Assembly (NCBI GenBank): GCA_900769095.1
Contig: CAAGFH010000274.1
Location: 1-7,765, forward strand
Source of the DNA: Methanobacteriaceae archaeon
GTDB taxonomy: Archaea > Methanobacteriota > Methanobacteria > Methanobacteriales > Methanobacteriaceae
Reading direction: 5' to 3'
Length of the DNA: 7,765 nucleotides
The notes beneath the pieces are model-generated. The model saw only the letters and a list, made by a program, of their open reading frames with translations. It ran no database searches and had not been told where the DNA came from. Shown here piece by piece: positions 1 through 6,217 of the stretch (its first letter is position 1; each line of letters begins with the position of its first letter). A program made the translations under genes and the position numbers.

Positions 1-871
1 TGTTTTTTGAAATCTTTTTATCGAAGTTTTTGGAGTTGTATCTTATTAATGACTTTTTAATCTCTTCATATGAAGTATTTTCGCCAATTGCATCAAATAC
101 TGCCTGCTGGAACGGTGTTAGATTAAAAATTATTTGATTTAAGACATTTTCATTTTCACGTACGTTATCAAAACTCCAGTTTTCATCTTTTGTTTTAACC
201 TGGAATTTTTCTTCCAAATCAGGAATTTTGTCTTTAAGCTCCTCAAGATAGTCATGAGATGCAAGACCATATTTGTGCTTGGATATTTTAGCCAAGAATT
301 CTTCATAGACATTTTCAAGATTTATTTCACTTTTGTTGTTGAAATTATCTAAAACATAAACTCTGTCATCAATTACACTAATAACTCTGTAGGTGTTCAT
401 TTCATCGTCAAATTCAATTTCTTCAAATGAATTAACATTCCAGTCATTATCTAAAAGGAAGTTTCGAACAAACTGAGCATCCTCAAGATTATCATAGTAT
501 CCGAAGATATATTCATCTCCAAAAATCTGTTTTTTGATTATAAATGTGTCAAAAACTCTTGTAATGTTAAGACCATACTTTGAATTGTTTGGATTTCTCC
601 TAAACTGTTTGATTAAGTTATCAATTGTTGAATCATCAGGTTTTGTATCAAATTTCTCAAGAAGATGGAGTTTTTCATCAATTACAGCTAAAACCAAGTA
701 ATCTTCATCTTTTATAACAACAGAAGGTATTTTATCTAAATCCCAATCATTATCAACAAGCAAATCACGAATAAAAGTAGCATCCTCAAAAGCAGTTATT
801 TTAGCATAAATCTTGGAACTTTTGACAATGTTAAAAGAATTTTTGTTTTCCCTTAGATACTTTCGACTCAT
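1..871 (-). CDS. two-repeat protein of unknown function, 3'-partial
   Basis: The frame is open from an ATG at 871 to the left edge, giving 290 residues with the C-terminus missing. The product is acidic, with no signal peptide or membrane segment, so it is probably cytoplasmic. It contains two related units at about residues 3-75 and 98-177. Each has a short strand pair (around FNIVK and FIIKK), then a helix reading xEDAxFxRxxLxDNDW (residues 29-43 and 130-144), then strands ending in VIDxxxxxLxxF. This layout resembles small AP2/integrase-type DNA-binding units ('...YDTLEEA..VRD.L...DW') that I recall from hypothetical proteins of methanogens, but that is recollection only. Residues 250-285 (TPFQQAVFDAIGENTSYEEI and on) could form a helix-turn-helix. 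No clear Shine-Dalgarno sequence precedes the ATG; the start is chosen because it follows a TATA-like box at a sensible distance. A DNA-binding or regulatory role is an inference. Confidence 0.8.
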   Translation of the reverse strand, partial: MSRKYLRENKNSFNIVKSSKIYAKITAFEDATFIRDLLVDNDWDLDKIPSVVIKDEDYLVLAVIDEKLHLLEKFDTKPDDSTIDNLIKQFRRNPNNSKYGLNITRVFDTFIIKKQIFGDEYIFGYYDNLEDAQFVRNFLLDNDWNVNSFEEIEFDDEMNTYRVISVIDDRVYVLDNFNNKSEINLENVYEEFLAKISKHKYGLASHDYLEELKDKIPDLEEKFQVKTKDENWSFDNVRENENVLNQIIFNLTPFQQAVFDAIGENTSYEEIKKSLIRYNSKNFDKKISKN

Positions 872-925
872 AAAAAGAGTTTGTTTTGAAAACTAATAAA
901 TGCTTTGTAAGAATAAAAATTTAGG

Positions 926-948
926 CATACATAAACTTTATATGTATG
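926..948. promoter_or_regulatory. perfect inverted repeat over a divergent TATA-like box
   Basis: CATACATA at 926-933 is mirrored exactly by TATGTATG at 941-948, with a 7-base spacer. The right arm and spacer contain CTTTATATG, which on the minus strand reads CATATAAAG, a good archaeal TATA box for the gene starting at 871. Its predicted start of transcription would lie near 915, leaving a leader of about 40 bases. Read on the plus strand, TTTATATG could also serve the adhesin gene at 1016, with a leader near 48 bases. A dimeric regulator bound here could block TBP on one or both sides. Regulation is inferred from position. Confidence 0.5.
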
Positions 949-1004
949 AAAAACATAATTAATAAATAGATTTAATTTAAGCATAACTAAATTTTAAAAA
1001 AATA

Positions 1005-1011
1005 AGGGGTA
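1005..1011 (+). promoter_or_regulatory. probable ribosome binding site of the adhesin gene
   Basis: A short G-rich stretch (AGGGGTA) sits 4 bases before the ATG at 1016 in otherwise A/T-only sequence. It is an imperfect match to the archaeal AGGAGGTGAT consensus. With the hydrophobic MKKIIFIGLILF opening that follows, it fixes the true start of the broken gene at 1016, far upstream of the first ATG of the long downstream frame at 1544. Confidence 0.6.
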
Positions 1012-1048
1012 GCATATGAAGAAAATAATTTTTATAGGACTAATTCTA

Positions 1049-1053
1049 TTTTT
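1049..1053 (+). other. frameshift site 1 (one T short) in the adhesin signal peptide
   Basis: The start frame reads MKKIIFIGLIL and then goes out of frame to a TAA at 1097. Adding one T to this T5 run gives ...LILFFIISLSAVSA, followed by AADN, a convincing signal peptide and cleavage region. The shift is therefore best explained as loss of one base in a homopolymer. Confidence 0.75.
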
Positions 1054-1245
1054 ATTATATCATTATCTGCAGTATCTGCAGCAGACAATACTACAATAAA
1101 GACAAACGACCACACAGACAATATAAAAACTGATGACATCACCATAAATCTTGAAAAAACAAGTCAAAGTGAAAATAACGATGGCTACAAAACATACGAA
1201 GAGTTTAAAAAAGCAATAGAGACAAGTAAAGAAGGAGACACAATC

Positions 1246-1249
1246 AAAA
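1246..1249 (+). other. frameshift site 2 (one A extra) before the beta-helix
   Basis: The middle frame reads KEGDTIK and then TWI-stop at 1258-1260. Removing one A from this A4 run gives KEGDTIKLGSNIKLKDTLNI, the expected beta-helix entry of this family, and joins the frame that ends at 2401. The gain cancels the loss at site 1. Confidence 0.8.
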
Positions 1250-1756
1250 CTTGGATCTAATATTAAACTCAAAGACACACTAAATATCAAAACCAACAAA
1301 ATTACCATCGACGGACAGGGACACACAATTGACGGGGACGAAGACTATAGAATATTTTACATACCTGCAAATTATGTTACTATCCAAAATTTAAAACTAA
1401 TAAATGAGGACTGTGACGAAGGAGCAGCAATCTACGCTGATAAATATTTAACCGTCAAAAAATGTGAGTTCACCAACAATAAAGCATCTGATAGAGGAGG
1501 AGCAATATTTAATTATAATGGCAACCTCGACATATCTGACTCAATGTTTAAAAACAATCGTGCATCAGGAACATGGGGAAGAGACCAATATGGTGGTGCA
1601 ATCTACTCAAATGGAGACTTAAGAGTAAGTAACTGTAACTTCACAAAAAACAAAGCAAAAACTGATGGAGGAGCAATATATGCTGATGCAAAAGTCACAG
1701 CAACCTCATCCATATTCATAATTAATGAAGCTGCAGGCGCTAGTAGCCAATGTTAC

Positions 1757-2173
1757 GCAGGAGCAATCTACTGTACAAACATAGACTGTGACAAATGTAT
1801 TTTTGATAACAACCATGCTTATGACTATGGAGGAGCAATCTACATCAATAACAAAGGAAAATCCACAATCAAAAACTCAAAATTCACAAACAACAAAGCA
1901 GATGACTACAACGGAGGAGCAATATATAGTAAAAAGAACATTGAAGTATACAACTCCCTATTTAAAAACAATCAAGCAAATAACTCATGGTCCCCATCTA
2001 CTTCACAAGGAGGAGCAATATACTGTGGAACAATAACCTGCAATAACTGCACATTTGAAAACAACAAAGCAAAAAAGTACGCAGGAGCAATCTATATCAA
2101 CGACAAAGAAGTATCCACCATCAAAAACTCAAAATTCATAAACAACACATCCCCATTTAATGGAGGAGCAATC
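1757..2173 (+). repeat. internal two-copy repeat in the adhesin, period about 252 bases
   Basis: Two roughly 160-base blocks, starting near 1757 and 2009, are related in frame. Both encode (A/G)GAIYC, a Cys-x-x-Cys-x-F motif (CDKCIF and CNNCTF), a second (G/A)GAIYIN rung, and a near-identical STIKNSKF(T/I)NN rung (DNA around 1860-1897 and 2112-2149). The block between them is a different rung. The spacing of 84 codons fits a duplication of several beta-helix turns. Confidence 0.7.
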
Positions 2174-2400
2174 AATATAGATGATACCTCTGCACACGTT
2201 GTTATAAAAAATAATAGCTTTAAAGGAAATACTGTTGATAAAGATAGTGAAGGTTCAATCATCTACAACTACGGACACTTTGATAAAATAAGTAACAACT
2301 ATTATGGAACCAATAATCCTGACTGGAAAAATGCACTTTACGAACACAAATACTTCGGATTGGATGTAGAACACAGAGATTCCAATCATGTAAGGTTATA

Positions 2401-2434
2401 ATAAAGATTTAATTCTTTATTTTTTTCTTTTTTT
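2401..2434 (+). terminator. hairpin plus T-tract ending the adhesin gene
   Basis: ATAAAGA (2401-2407) pairs exactly with TCTTTAT (2414-2420) around a 6-base loop. Two T7 runs broken by one C follow (2420-2434). Oligo-T tracts alone can end archaeal transcription. The tract lies just inside the stop of the convergent helicase gene; read on the minus strand it is A-rich, so it should act only on the plus-strand transcript. Confidence 0.65.
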
Positions 2435-5393
2435 ATAAATCAACATTAACAAAATAGCTGTAAAGCTCATCTTTAACTTCACTATCAATTTTAAACTTGA
2501 AATTAACAATAGGCTGTTTTTTACCGCCAATTTCACGATATAGTTGTTCGTGAGAAAGTGGAGTTACACTTCCAATGTAATAAAATTCAATTCCCTCATC
2601 ATTATTTTTTTGAATAAATAGCTTAATATCCAAATCTATGTAGTTAACAATAGGTTCTAGCTCAGAACTTGAAACTTTTCTGTTGTTTCTACTCATCCAG
2701 CTAAACAGCTGTTTTGATATAAACTGATCTTCGTAATTGATTGTTTGTGAAATGTCTTCTTTTTTATTGTAGGTTACAAAAATAGGACATGTATTGTATT
2801 TAACCTTATATCCACCTACATTTTGAGCATTCATAAATCTTTCCCAGTTTAATAGTCTTAATACATCTTCTCTTGAGTATTTTTCATACAGTTTAAACGG
2901 ATTTTTATCCTGATAAACAGTAGAGTATTTGAAAAATGCATATCTGATTGCATCTTCAAAATGAGCCAGATAAACATTATTGGAAAGGCATCCTTTGAAA
3001 TAATCTGATATAGTGAATTTATAATCACAATTATCTTTTAAATCATTGTAAATATCTTTATCGAACTTAAAGAACAAATTCTCATAATCAATTTCCTGTT
3101 TTGAGACAAAACTGGTAACTGTATTTGCCTGATAGTCATCACTTGTCTCTTTTCTATAGAAATTCATACTAAGGTAGTTAATAGCATTTTTTATTGAGTC
3201 AAACTGATTTTCAAGACCATATTTTTCTTTTAGGTATTTTTCAACCTGACTAACAGTGAAATATCCATTGTATTTAAGACAACTTAATATAACCAGCTCA
3301 TGTGGCCTTATTGCTTTTATTAGTTTTTTGGATATGAATTTTAAAGAGCAGATTTCATCTGCGCTTAGAATGCTTTTGTAGTCTTTATCAACATATTCTA
3401 CGAAATTATGATAAGTATCAAATTTTGAGTGATTTAGGATAATTTCAGGATTGAATTCTGCGTTAATTGCGAAGTCATATAATGAAGGAATACGTCCTAA
3501 CTTGTATTTTAAATTGTTGTACTTTTCTTTAAATATGTTTATTTTTGAAAATGAAGAGTTGTTAATTGATTCATATATCCTTTTTTGTGAAATCTCATCA
3601 AAGTTAATTGAAGAAGCACCAGGAATTATTTTATTTCCTTCCATTAGATATTTACGAATTTTATCCTTATCATAGGATCTGTCTCCTGAAAGTGCAATAG
3701 GAATCATGAAATTGTTCTTGTAGTTGCCGATAAAGTCAATTATAACAACATATTCCTTGTTTTTGTATTTCCTAAGACCTCTTCCAAGCTGCTGGATGAA
3801 AATAATTGGAGACTCGGTTGGTCTTACCAAAAGCACCTGATTGATTTCAGGAATATCAACACCCTCATTGAAAATATCTACAGTAAAAATAAATTCAAGT
3901 TTATCGGGATTTTCATCATTGGTTAATCTGTCAATTGCATCAAGTCTTTTATCCTGTGAATCATCACCACTTAAAACAACAGATTTGTATCCTCTTTTAT
4001 TAAATTCTTTTGAAAGTAATTCTGCTTCTTTTTTTCTTGAGCAAAATACAAGTGCTTTTCTTCTGTTTCCAGAGTATCCGTAAAACTCTGATTTTTCCAA
4101 AAGATACTCCACACGCCTATCCGATGCAAGCAGATTAAAATCACTAAATGAATCATCAATCTCGCCGTTTTCAAATTCAACATCACTGATTCCAAAGTAA
4201 TGGAAAGGACAAAGCAAATCTTCTTCCAATGCTTCCTGGAGTCTGATTTCATGAGCAATATTATTGTCAAATAGCTCATAGATATTAACACCGTCACTAC
4301 GCTGAGGTGAAGCAGTCATACCAAGTAAAAATTCCGGCTCAAAGTACTGGAAAATCTTTTGATAGCTCAAAGCACCTGCTTTGTGAACCTCATCAATAAT
4401 GATATAGTCAAAATGATTTTTATCATACCTTTTAAACACATCCTCCTTGGACATGGTTTGTATGGTTGAAAATAAGTAATCCGCATCATAGTCCTTGGAA
4501 TTACCTGAAAGTAAACCAAATTTTTCATGGTCTTTAAAAACATGCTTGTAAGCATCAATTGACTGTTTTGCGATTTGTTCTCTGTGAACTAAAAACAGAA
4601 ATCTTTTAGGTTTAAAATCACTAACTGCAAAAGCAGACGCATATGTTTTACCAGTACCAGTAGCAGATACTAAAATAGCTTTCTTTTCTCCCTGTTTAAT
4701 TAAATTTCTTAAATTCTCAATAAACTGCTCCTGCATAATGTTGGGAGATAAAGTCATGTTTTTCTTTTTAATTTCACTTGTTACTTTTCTTAGATTACTA
4801 AACTGTTTGTTGTCATTGTAGAGTTTTTCATATTCTGATAAAACTTCTTCAAGCTCATCAGCTTCATCCCACAATGTTGAAAATTCCTTTTTGATTTGGC
4901 TAAGCATTTCACCTTCGCCAAGGCATGTAAACTCAACATTCCACTCTTTATTAACAGATAAAGCATTCATTGTTAAGTTAGAGCTTCCAACAATCCCTTT
5001 ATAGACATTGTCTTTTTTAAAAAGATATCCTTTAGTGTGAAAACCTTCCTTTTGATTAAAATAAAGCTTGACTTCAATGTTTTCAAACTCATTGAGTCTT
5101 CTTAAAGCCTTAGGTTCTGTAAATGTCAAGTAGTCGGTGGTTAAAATCTTACCTTTAATGTTTTTGCGCTCAAGAGTTCTAAATACCTCTAAAAGCGGAG
5201 TAATACCACTTTGTGTAATAAAAGCAGAAGAGATAATAAACTCATCGCAGTTTTGAAGCTCATCACGAATAGAATTGATGATTTTAGTTTCTTTATCATT
5301 ATAAAGTAATTTTGGTCTAAAGTCCAGACTGGAATCTAGAGTTTCATCAATAAAAGCCGTTTTAGCCCCATTTAAGATTTCATCCACATTCAT
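2433..5393 (-). CDS. PLD-nuclease / SF2 helicase / DUF3427 protein
   Basis: This 986-residue cytoplasmic protein has three parts. Residues about 1-190 form a phospholipase-D-like nuclease domain with a single HxK motif (H119, K121) followed by GSSNLT (136-141) and E150, as in the NgoFVII/HKD nuclease group; such domains normally pair two HxK motifs by dimerising. Residues about 215-580 form an SF2 helicase/translocase: Walker A SATGTGKT (243-250, K249), DEVH (334-337), GMTASP (358-363), FTVDIFNEGVDIP (503-515) and QQLGRGLR (534-541). The C-terminal part, about 835-980, carries the DUF3427 signature (YSREDVLRLLNW, NVGGYKV, CPIFVTY, YEDQF, FSWMSR, FYYIGSV). All ATPase and nuclease motifs look intact. 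It ends the NUDIX - small helical protein operon, 8 bases after the small gene. A role in attack on foreign or damaged nucleic acid is inferred from the architecture and the nearby nuclease; target and cleavage are not shown by sequence. Confidence 0.93.
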   Translation of the reverse strand: MNVDEILNGAKTAFIDETLDSSLDFRPKLLYNDKETKIINSIRDELQNCDEFIISSAFITQSGITPLLEVFRTLERKNIKGKILTTDYLTFTEPKALRRLNEFENIEVKLYFNQKEGFHTKGYLFKKDNVYKGIVGSSNLTMNALSVNKEWNVEFTCLGEGEMLSQIKKEFSTLWDEADELEEVLSEYEKLYNDNKQFSNLRKVTSEIKKKNMTLSPNIMQEQFIENLRNLIKQGEKKAILVSATGTGKTYASAFAVSDFKPKRFLFLVHREQIAKQSIDAYKHVFKDHEKFGLLSGNSKDYDADYLFSTIQTMSKEDVFKRYDKNHFDYIIIDEVHKAGALSYQKIFQYFEPEFLLGMTASPQRSDGVNIYELFDNNIAHEIRLQEALEEDLLCPFHYFGISDVEFENGEIDDSFSDFNLLASDRRVEYLLEKSEFYGYSGNRRKALVFCSRKKEAELLSKEFNKRGYKSVVLSGDDSQDKRLDAIDRLTNDENPDKLEFIFTVDIFNEGVDIPEINQVLLVRPTESPIIFIQQLGRGLRKYKNKEYVVIIDFIGNYKNNFMIPIALSGDRSYDKDKIRKYLMEGNKIIPGASSINFDEISQKRIYESINNSSFSKINIFKEKYNNLKYKLGRIPSLYDFAINAEFNPEIILNHSKFDTYHNFVEYVDKDYKSILSADEICSLKFISKKLIKAIRPHELVILSCLKYNGYFTVSQVEKYLKEKYGLENQFDSIKNAINYLSMNFYRKETSDDYQANTVTSFVSKQEIDYENLFFKFDKDIYNDLKDNCDYKFTISDYFKGCLSNNVYLAHFEDAIRYAFFKYSTVYQDKNPFKLYEKYSREDVLRLLNWERFMNAQNVGGYKVKYNTCPIFVTYNKKEDISQTINYEDQFISKQLFSWMSRNNRKVSSSELEPIVNYIDLDIKLFIQKNNDEGIEFYYIGSVTPLSHEQLYREIGGKKQPIVNFKFKIDSEVKDELYSYFVNVDL

Positions 5394-5398
5394 TTTAA

Positions 5399-5403
5399 AT
5401 CCT
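5399..5403 (-). promoter_or_regulatory. weak ribosome binding site of the helicase gene
   Basis: AGGAT on the minus strand lies 5 bases before the ATG at 5393 and overlaps the stop codon of the 47-residue gene. The weak site and 8-base gap suggest that translation of the helicase is coupled to the small gene upstream. Confidence 0.45.
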
Positions 5404-5545
5404 ACTCGTTTTCAAGATGTTTGATTAAAGCATTTAATTTGTCAACCTGAAGCTGGAACTCTTCTTCTCTTGGAGATCCTCTAACTTTTTCAAGTTTAGA
5501 TTCAAGTTCTTCTTTTTTTGCTTTTGCAAGTTCTAATCTGTTCAT
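5402..5545 (-). CDS. 47-residue charged helical-hairpin protein
   Basis: An ATG at 5545 opens a 47-codon frame ending in TAG at 5402-5404. Its start is supported by a strong GGAGGA site at 5551-5556, five bases upstream inside the end of the NUDIX gene, and by a 1-base gap to the NUDIX stop. The protein is almost entirely K, E, L and Q. Residues about 2-21 (NRLELAKAKKEELESKLEKV) and 26-46 look like two amphipathic helices joined by an RGSP turn, so it is likely a coiled-coil hairpin. I recognise no family. Sitting between a nucleotide hydrolase and the helicase, it may be a small subunit, a scaffold or an inhibitor of the large protein, but that is speculation. Because it is so short, it would be missed by length-limited gene callers. 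Confidence 0.8.
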   Translation of the reverse strand: MNRLELAKAKKEELESKLEKVRGSPREEEFQLQVDKLNALIKHLENE

Positions 5546-5546
5546 A

Positions 5547-5939
5547 TTAGTCCTCCATATTCTCTTTTAAATAATCAATAATTTGAATATCTGCCTCAAT
5601 CCACTCCACACTATCCAGTTCACTTTTAGATAGCCATTTAGCATCATTGTGTTCTAAAAGCTTAGGAGTTCCGCTTTCAATAACTGCCCAAAAACAGCTC
5701 ATCTTAAGATAAAAAGTAGGATACTGATATTCAACATCCAAAGCAAATTCAGTGGGTTTAATTAGACAATCAAGTTCCTCTTTGATTTCCCTTATTAGTG
5801 CATCTTTTTTAGATTCATTTTCTTCGATTTTTCCGCCAGGAAACTCCCACATATTAATAAACTCGCCATAACCTCTTTTAGTGGCTAAAATACGATTATC
5901 CTTTTTAATAATAGCTGCAACGACATTGAGTGTTTTCAT
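5547..5939 (-). CDS. MutT-like NUDIX hydrolase, probable (deoxy)nucleoside triphosphate pyrophosphohydrolase
   Basis: At 130 residues this is the usual length of a single-domain MutT/CTP-pyrophosphohydrolase-type NUDIX protein. The core WEFPGGKIE (31-39) leads into a NUDIX box at 36-58: G36, E42, then REIKEEL (50-56). The metal-binding glutamates E51, E54 and E55 are present. The near-invariant Gly after EEL is replaced by Asp57, a tolerated but notable change. Family members hydrolyse (d)NTPs or damaged nucleotides such as 8-oxo-dGTP or 5-substituted dCTP to the monophosphate and pyrophosphate; the exact substrate cannot be read from sequence. It is the first gene of the operon with the helical protein and PLD-helicase. 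The ATG at 5939 has no Shine-Dalgarno site, and a TATA-like box about 30 bases upstream implies a leaderless or very short-leader transcript. Confidence 0.93.
   Translation of the reverse strand: MKTLNVVAAIIKKDNRILATKRGYGEFINMWEFPGGKIEENESKKDALIREIKEELDCLIKPTEFALDVEYQYPTFYLKMSCFWAVIESGTPKLLEHNDAKWLSKSELDSVEWIEADIQIIDYLKENMED
5551..5556 (-). promoter_or_regulatory. strong internal ribosome binding site for the 47-residue gene
   Basis: GGAGGA on the minus strand lies within the last codons of the NUDIX gene (Met-Glu-Asp), 5 bases ahead of the ATG at 5545. It is the best Shine-Dalgarno match in the operon and is the main argument that the small gene is really translated. Confidence 0.75.
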
Positions 5940-5948
5940 GATAAATAT

Positions 5949-5978
5949 ATTACGCAGCTTACATAATATAAATTACGC
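5949..5978. promoter_or_regulatory. divergent promoter: TATA-like box between two ATTACGC repeats
   Basis: AATATAAAT (5965-5973) reads as TTTATATT on the minus strand, a TATA box whose transcript would start near 5943, only a few bases before the NUDIX ATG. On the plus strand the same A/T core could start the small membrane gene near 5995, with a leader of about 30 bases holding its GGTGAT site. ATTACGC occurs at 5949-5955 and again at 5972-5978, 23 bases apart, flanking the box. They stand out as G/C-containing words in almost pure A/T sequence and may be regulator sites. A second TATA-like stretch at 5996-6005 could instead drive the operon with a longer leader. Confidence 0.45.
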
Positions 5979-6015
5979 TAAAAGTTATTAAAAATAAAAT
6001 ATAAAAATAAAAAAT

Positions 6016-6021
6016 GGTGAT
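6016..6021 (+). promoter_or_regulatory. GGTGAT archaeal ribosome binding site
   Basis: GGTGAT is complementary to the 3' end of archaeal 16S rRNA (ATCACC). It is followed by AAA and the ATG at 6025. It selects 6025 over the ATG at 6014, which overlaps the site and meets a stop after a few codons. Confidence 0.8.
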
Positions 6022-6024
6022 AAA

Positions 6025-6186
6025 ATGGATTTAATAGCAATATTACGTATCATGCTTCTTGTTTTTATAGTAATAATCGGTATTTTATTATATGTTAATA
6101 GGAATGCTGAAAATCAGGGAAAAGTAAGAATAGCTTTTGTATTGATTGTGGTTATGTTTGTGGCTCAGTTTTTGTTATTTAAATGA
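6025..6186 (+). CDS. 53-residue two-helix membrane protein
   Basis: A strong GGTGAT site precedes the ATG, and the frame ends in TGA at 6184-6186. The product has two hydrophobic segments, about residues 8-24 (RIMLLVFIVIIGILLYV) and 36-52 (IAFVLIVVMFVAQFLLF). They are separated by a short polar loop (NRNAENQGKVR), so it should be a helical hairpin in the membrane. No catalytic motif or known family is recognised. It is transcribed away from the NUDIX-helicase operon and towards the nuclease gene, with 31 bases between the two stops. Small hydrophobic proteins beside defence genes can act as membrane effectors or toxins, but nothing here proves that, and a housekeeping role is equally possible. 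Confidence 0.75.
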   Translation: MDLIAILRIMLLVFIVIIGILLYVNRNAENQGKVRIAFVLIVVMFVAQFLLFK

Positions 6187-6187
6187 G

Positions 6188-6209
6188 AAAAGATGTTGAA
6201 TTCTTTTTT
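6188..6209 (+). terminator. probable terminator of the small membrane gene
   Basis: AAAAGA (6188-6193) can pair with TCTTTT (6202-6207), and the right arm merges into a T6 run (6204-6209). The hairpin is weak, but the T-tract lies 17 bases after the stop codon, in the short gap between two convergent genes. Confidence 0.45.
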
Positions 6210-6217
6210 CATTAATC

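Larger units (their letters stand above)
1016..2401 (+). pseudogene. adhesin-like beta-helix surface protein, interrupted by two compensating frameshifts
   Basis: With both shifts repaired this encodes about 461 residues. It opens with a signal peptide (MKKIIFIGLILF, then IISLSAVSA and AADN), followed by an acidic linker and a beta-helix entry region (YEEFKKAIETSKEGDTIK, later ITIDGQGHTIDG). About ten rungs follow, carrying GGAIY/F and FxxN motifs, as in Chlamydia-type polymorphic repeats and the adhesin-like proteins of Methanobrevibacter. The C-terminus has the rung-capping motif NNYYGTNNPDW and stops about 25 residues later. There is no visible Ig-like repeat, membrane anchor or cell-wall domain, so it may be secreted, or shortened compared with larger relatives. 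As written, translation from 1016 stops at 1097-1099. The middle section lies in another frame and ends at 1258-1260. The frame from about 1250 runs open to TAA at 2399-2401, with its first ATG only at 1544. It is either a pseudogene or a real gene with two base-call errors; the compensating frames and lack of other decay make error, or very recent damage, plausible. Confidence 0.85.

Noticed and set aside
1063..1326. A minus-strand frame of 87 residues rich in Cys, Phe and Val opposite the start of the adhesin.
   Set aside because: It is the antisense of the adhesin's signal and linker region; its odd composition follows from the Thr/Asn/Lys-rich sense strand, and it has no ribosome binding site.
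1757..2173. A CRISPR array, because short words such as GGAGGAGCAAT recur.
   Set aside because: The spacing is irregular, the repeats are in frame and degenerate, and they encode beta-helix rungs.
1544..2401. A separate 285-residue adhesin gene starting at the ATG at 1544.
   Set aside because: The same frame is open and family-like back to about 1250, with beta-helix rungs before 1544, no ribosome binding site at 1544 and no signal peptide. It is the tail of the broken gene that starts at 1016.
3451..4558. Several short open frames opposite or shifted within the helicase gene.
   Set aside because: They show no ribosome binding sites and no family-like sequence, and they lie wholly inside a gene with intact motifs, so they are chance frames.
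2433..5393. A Mokosh-type system (helicase with a PLD nuclease domain).
   Set aside because: Here the PLD domain is N-terminal, and the protein ends in DUF3427. As I recall, Mokosh proteins carry the PLD at the other end with an RNA-helicase type core, so the architecture differs.
6014..6016. ATG at 6014 as the start of the small membrane gene.
   Set aside because: It lies inside the ribosome binding site and its frame stops after six codons.
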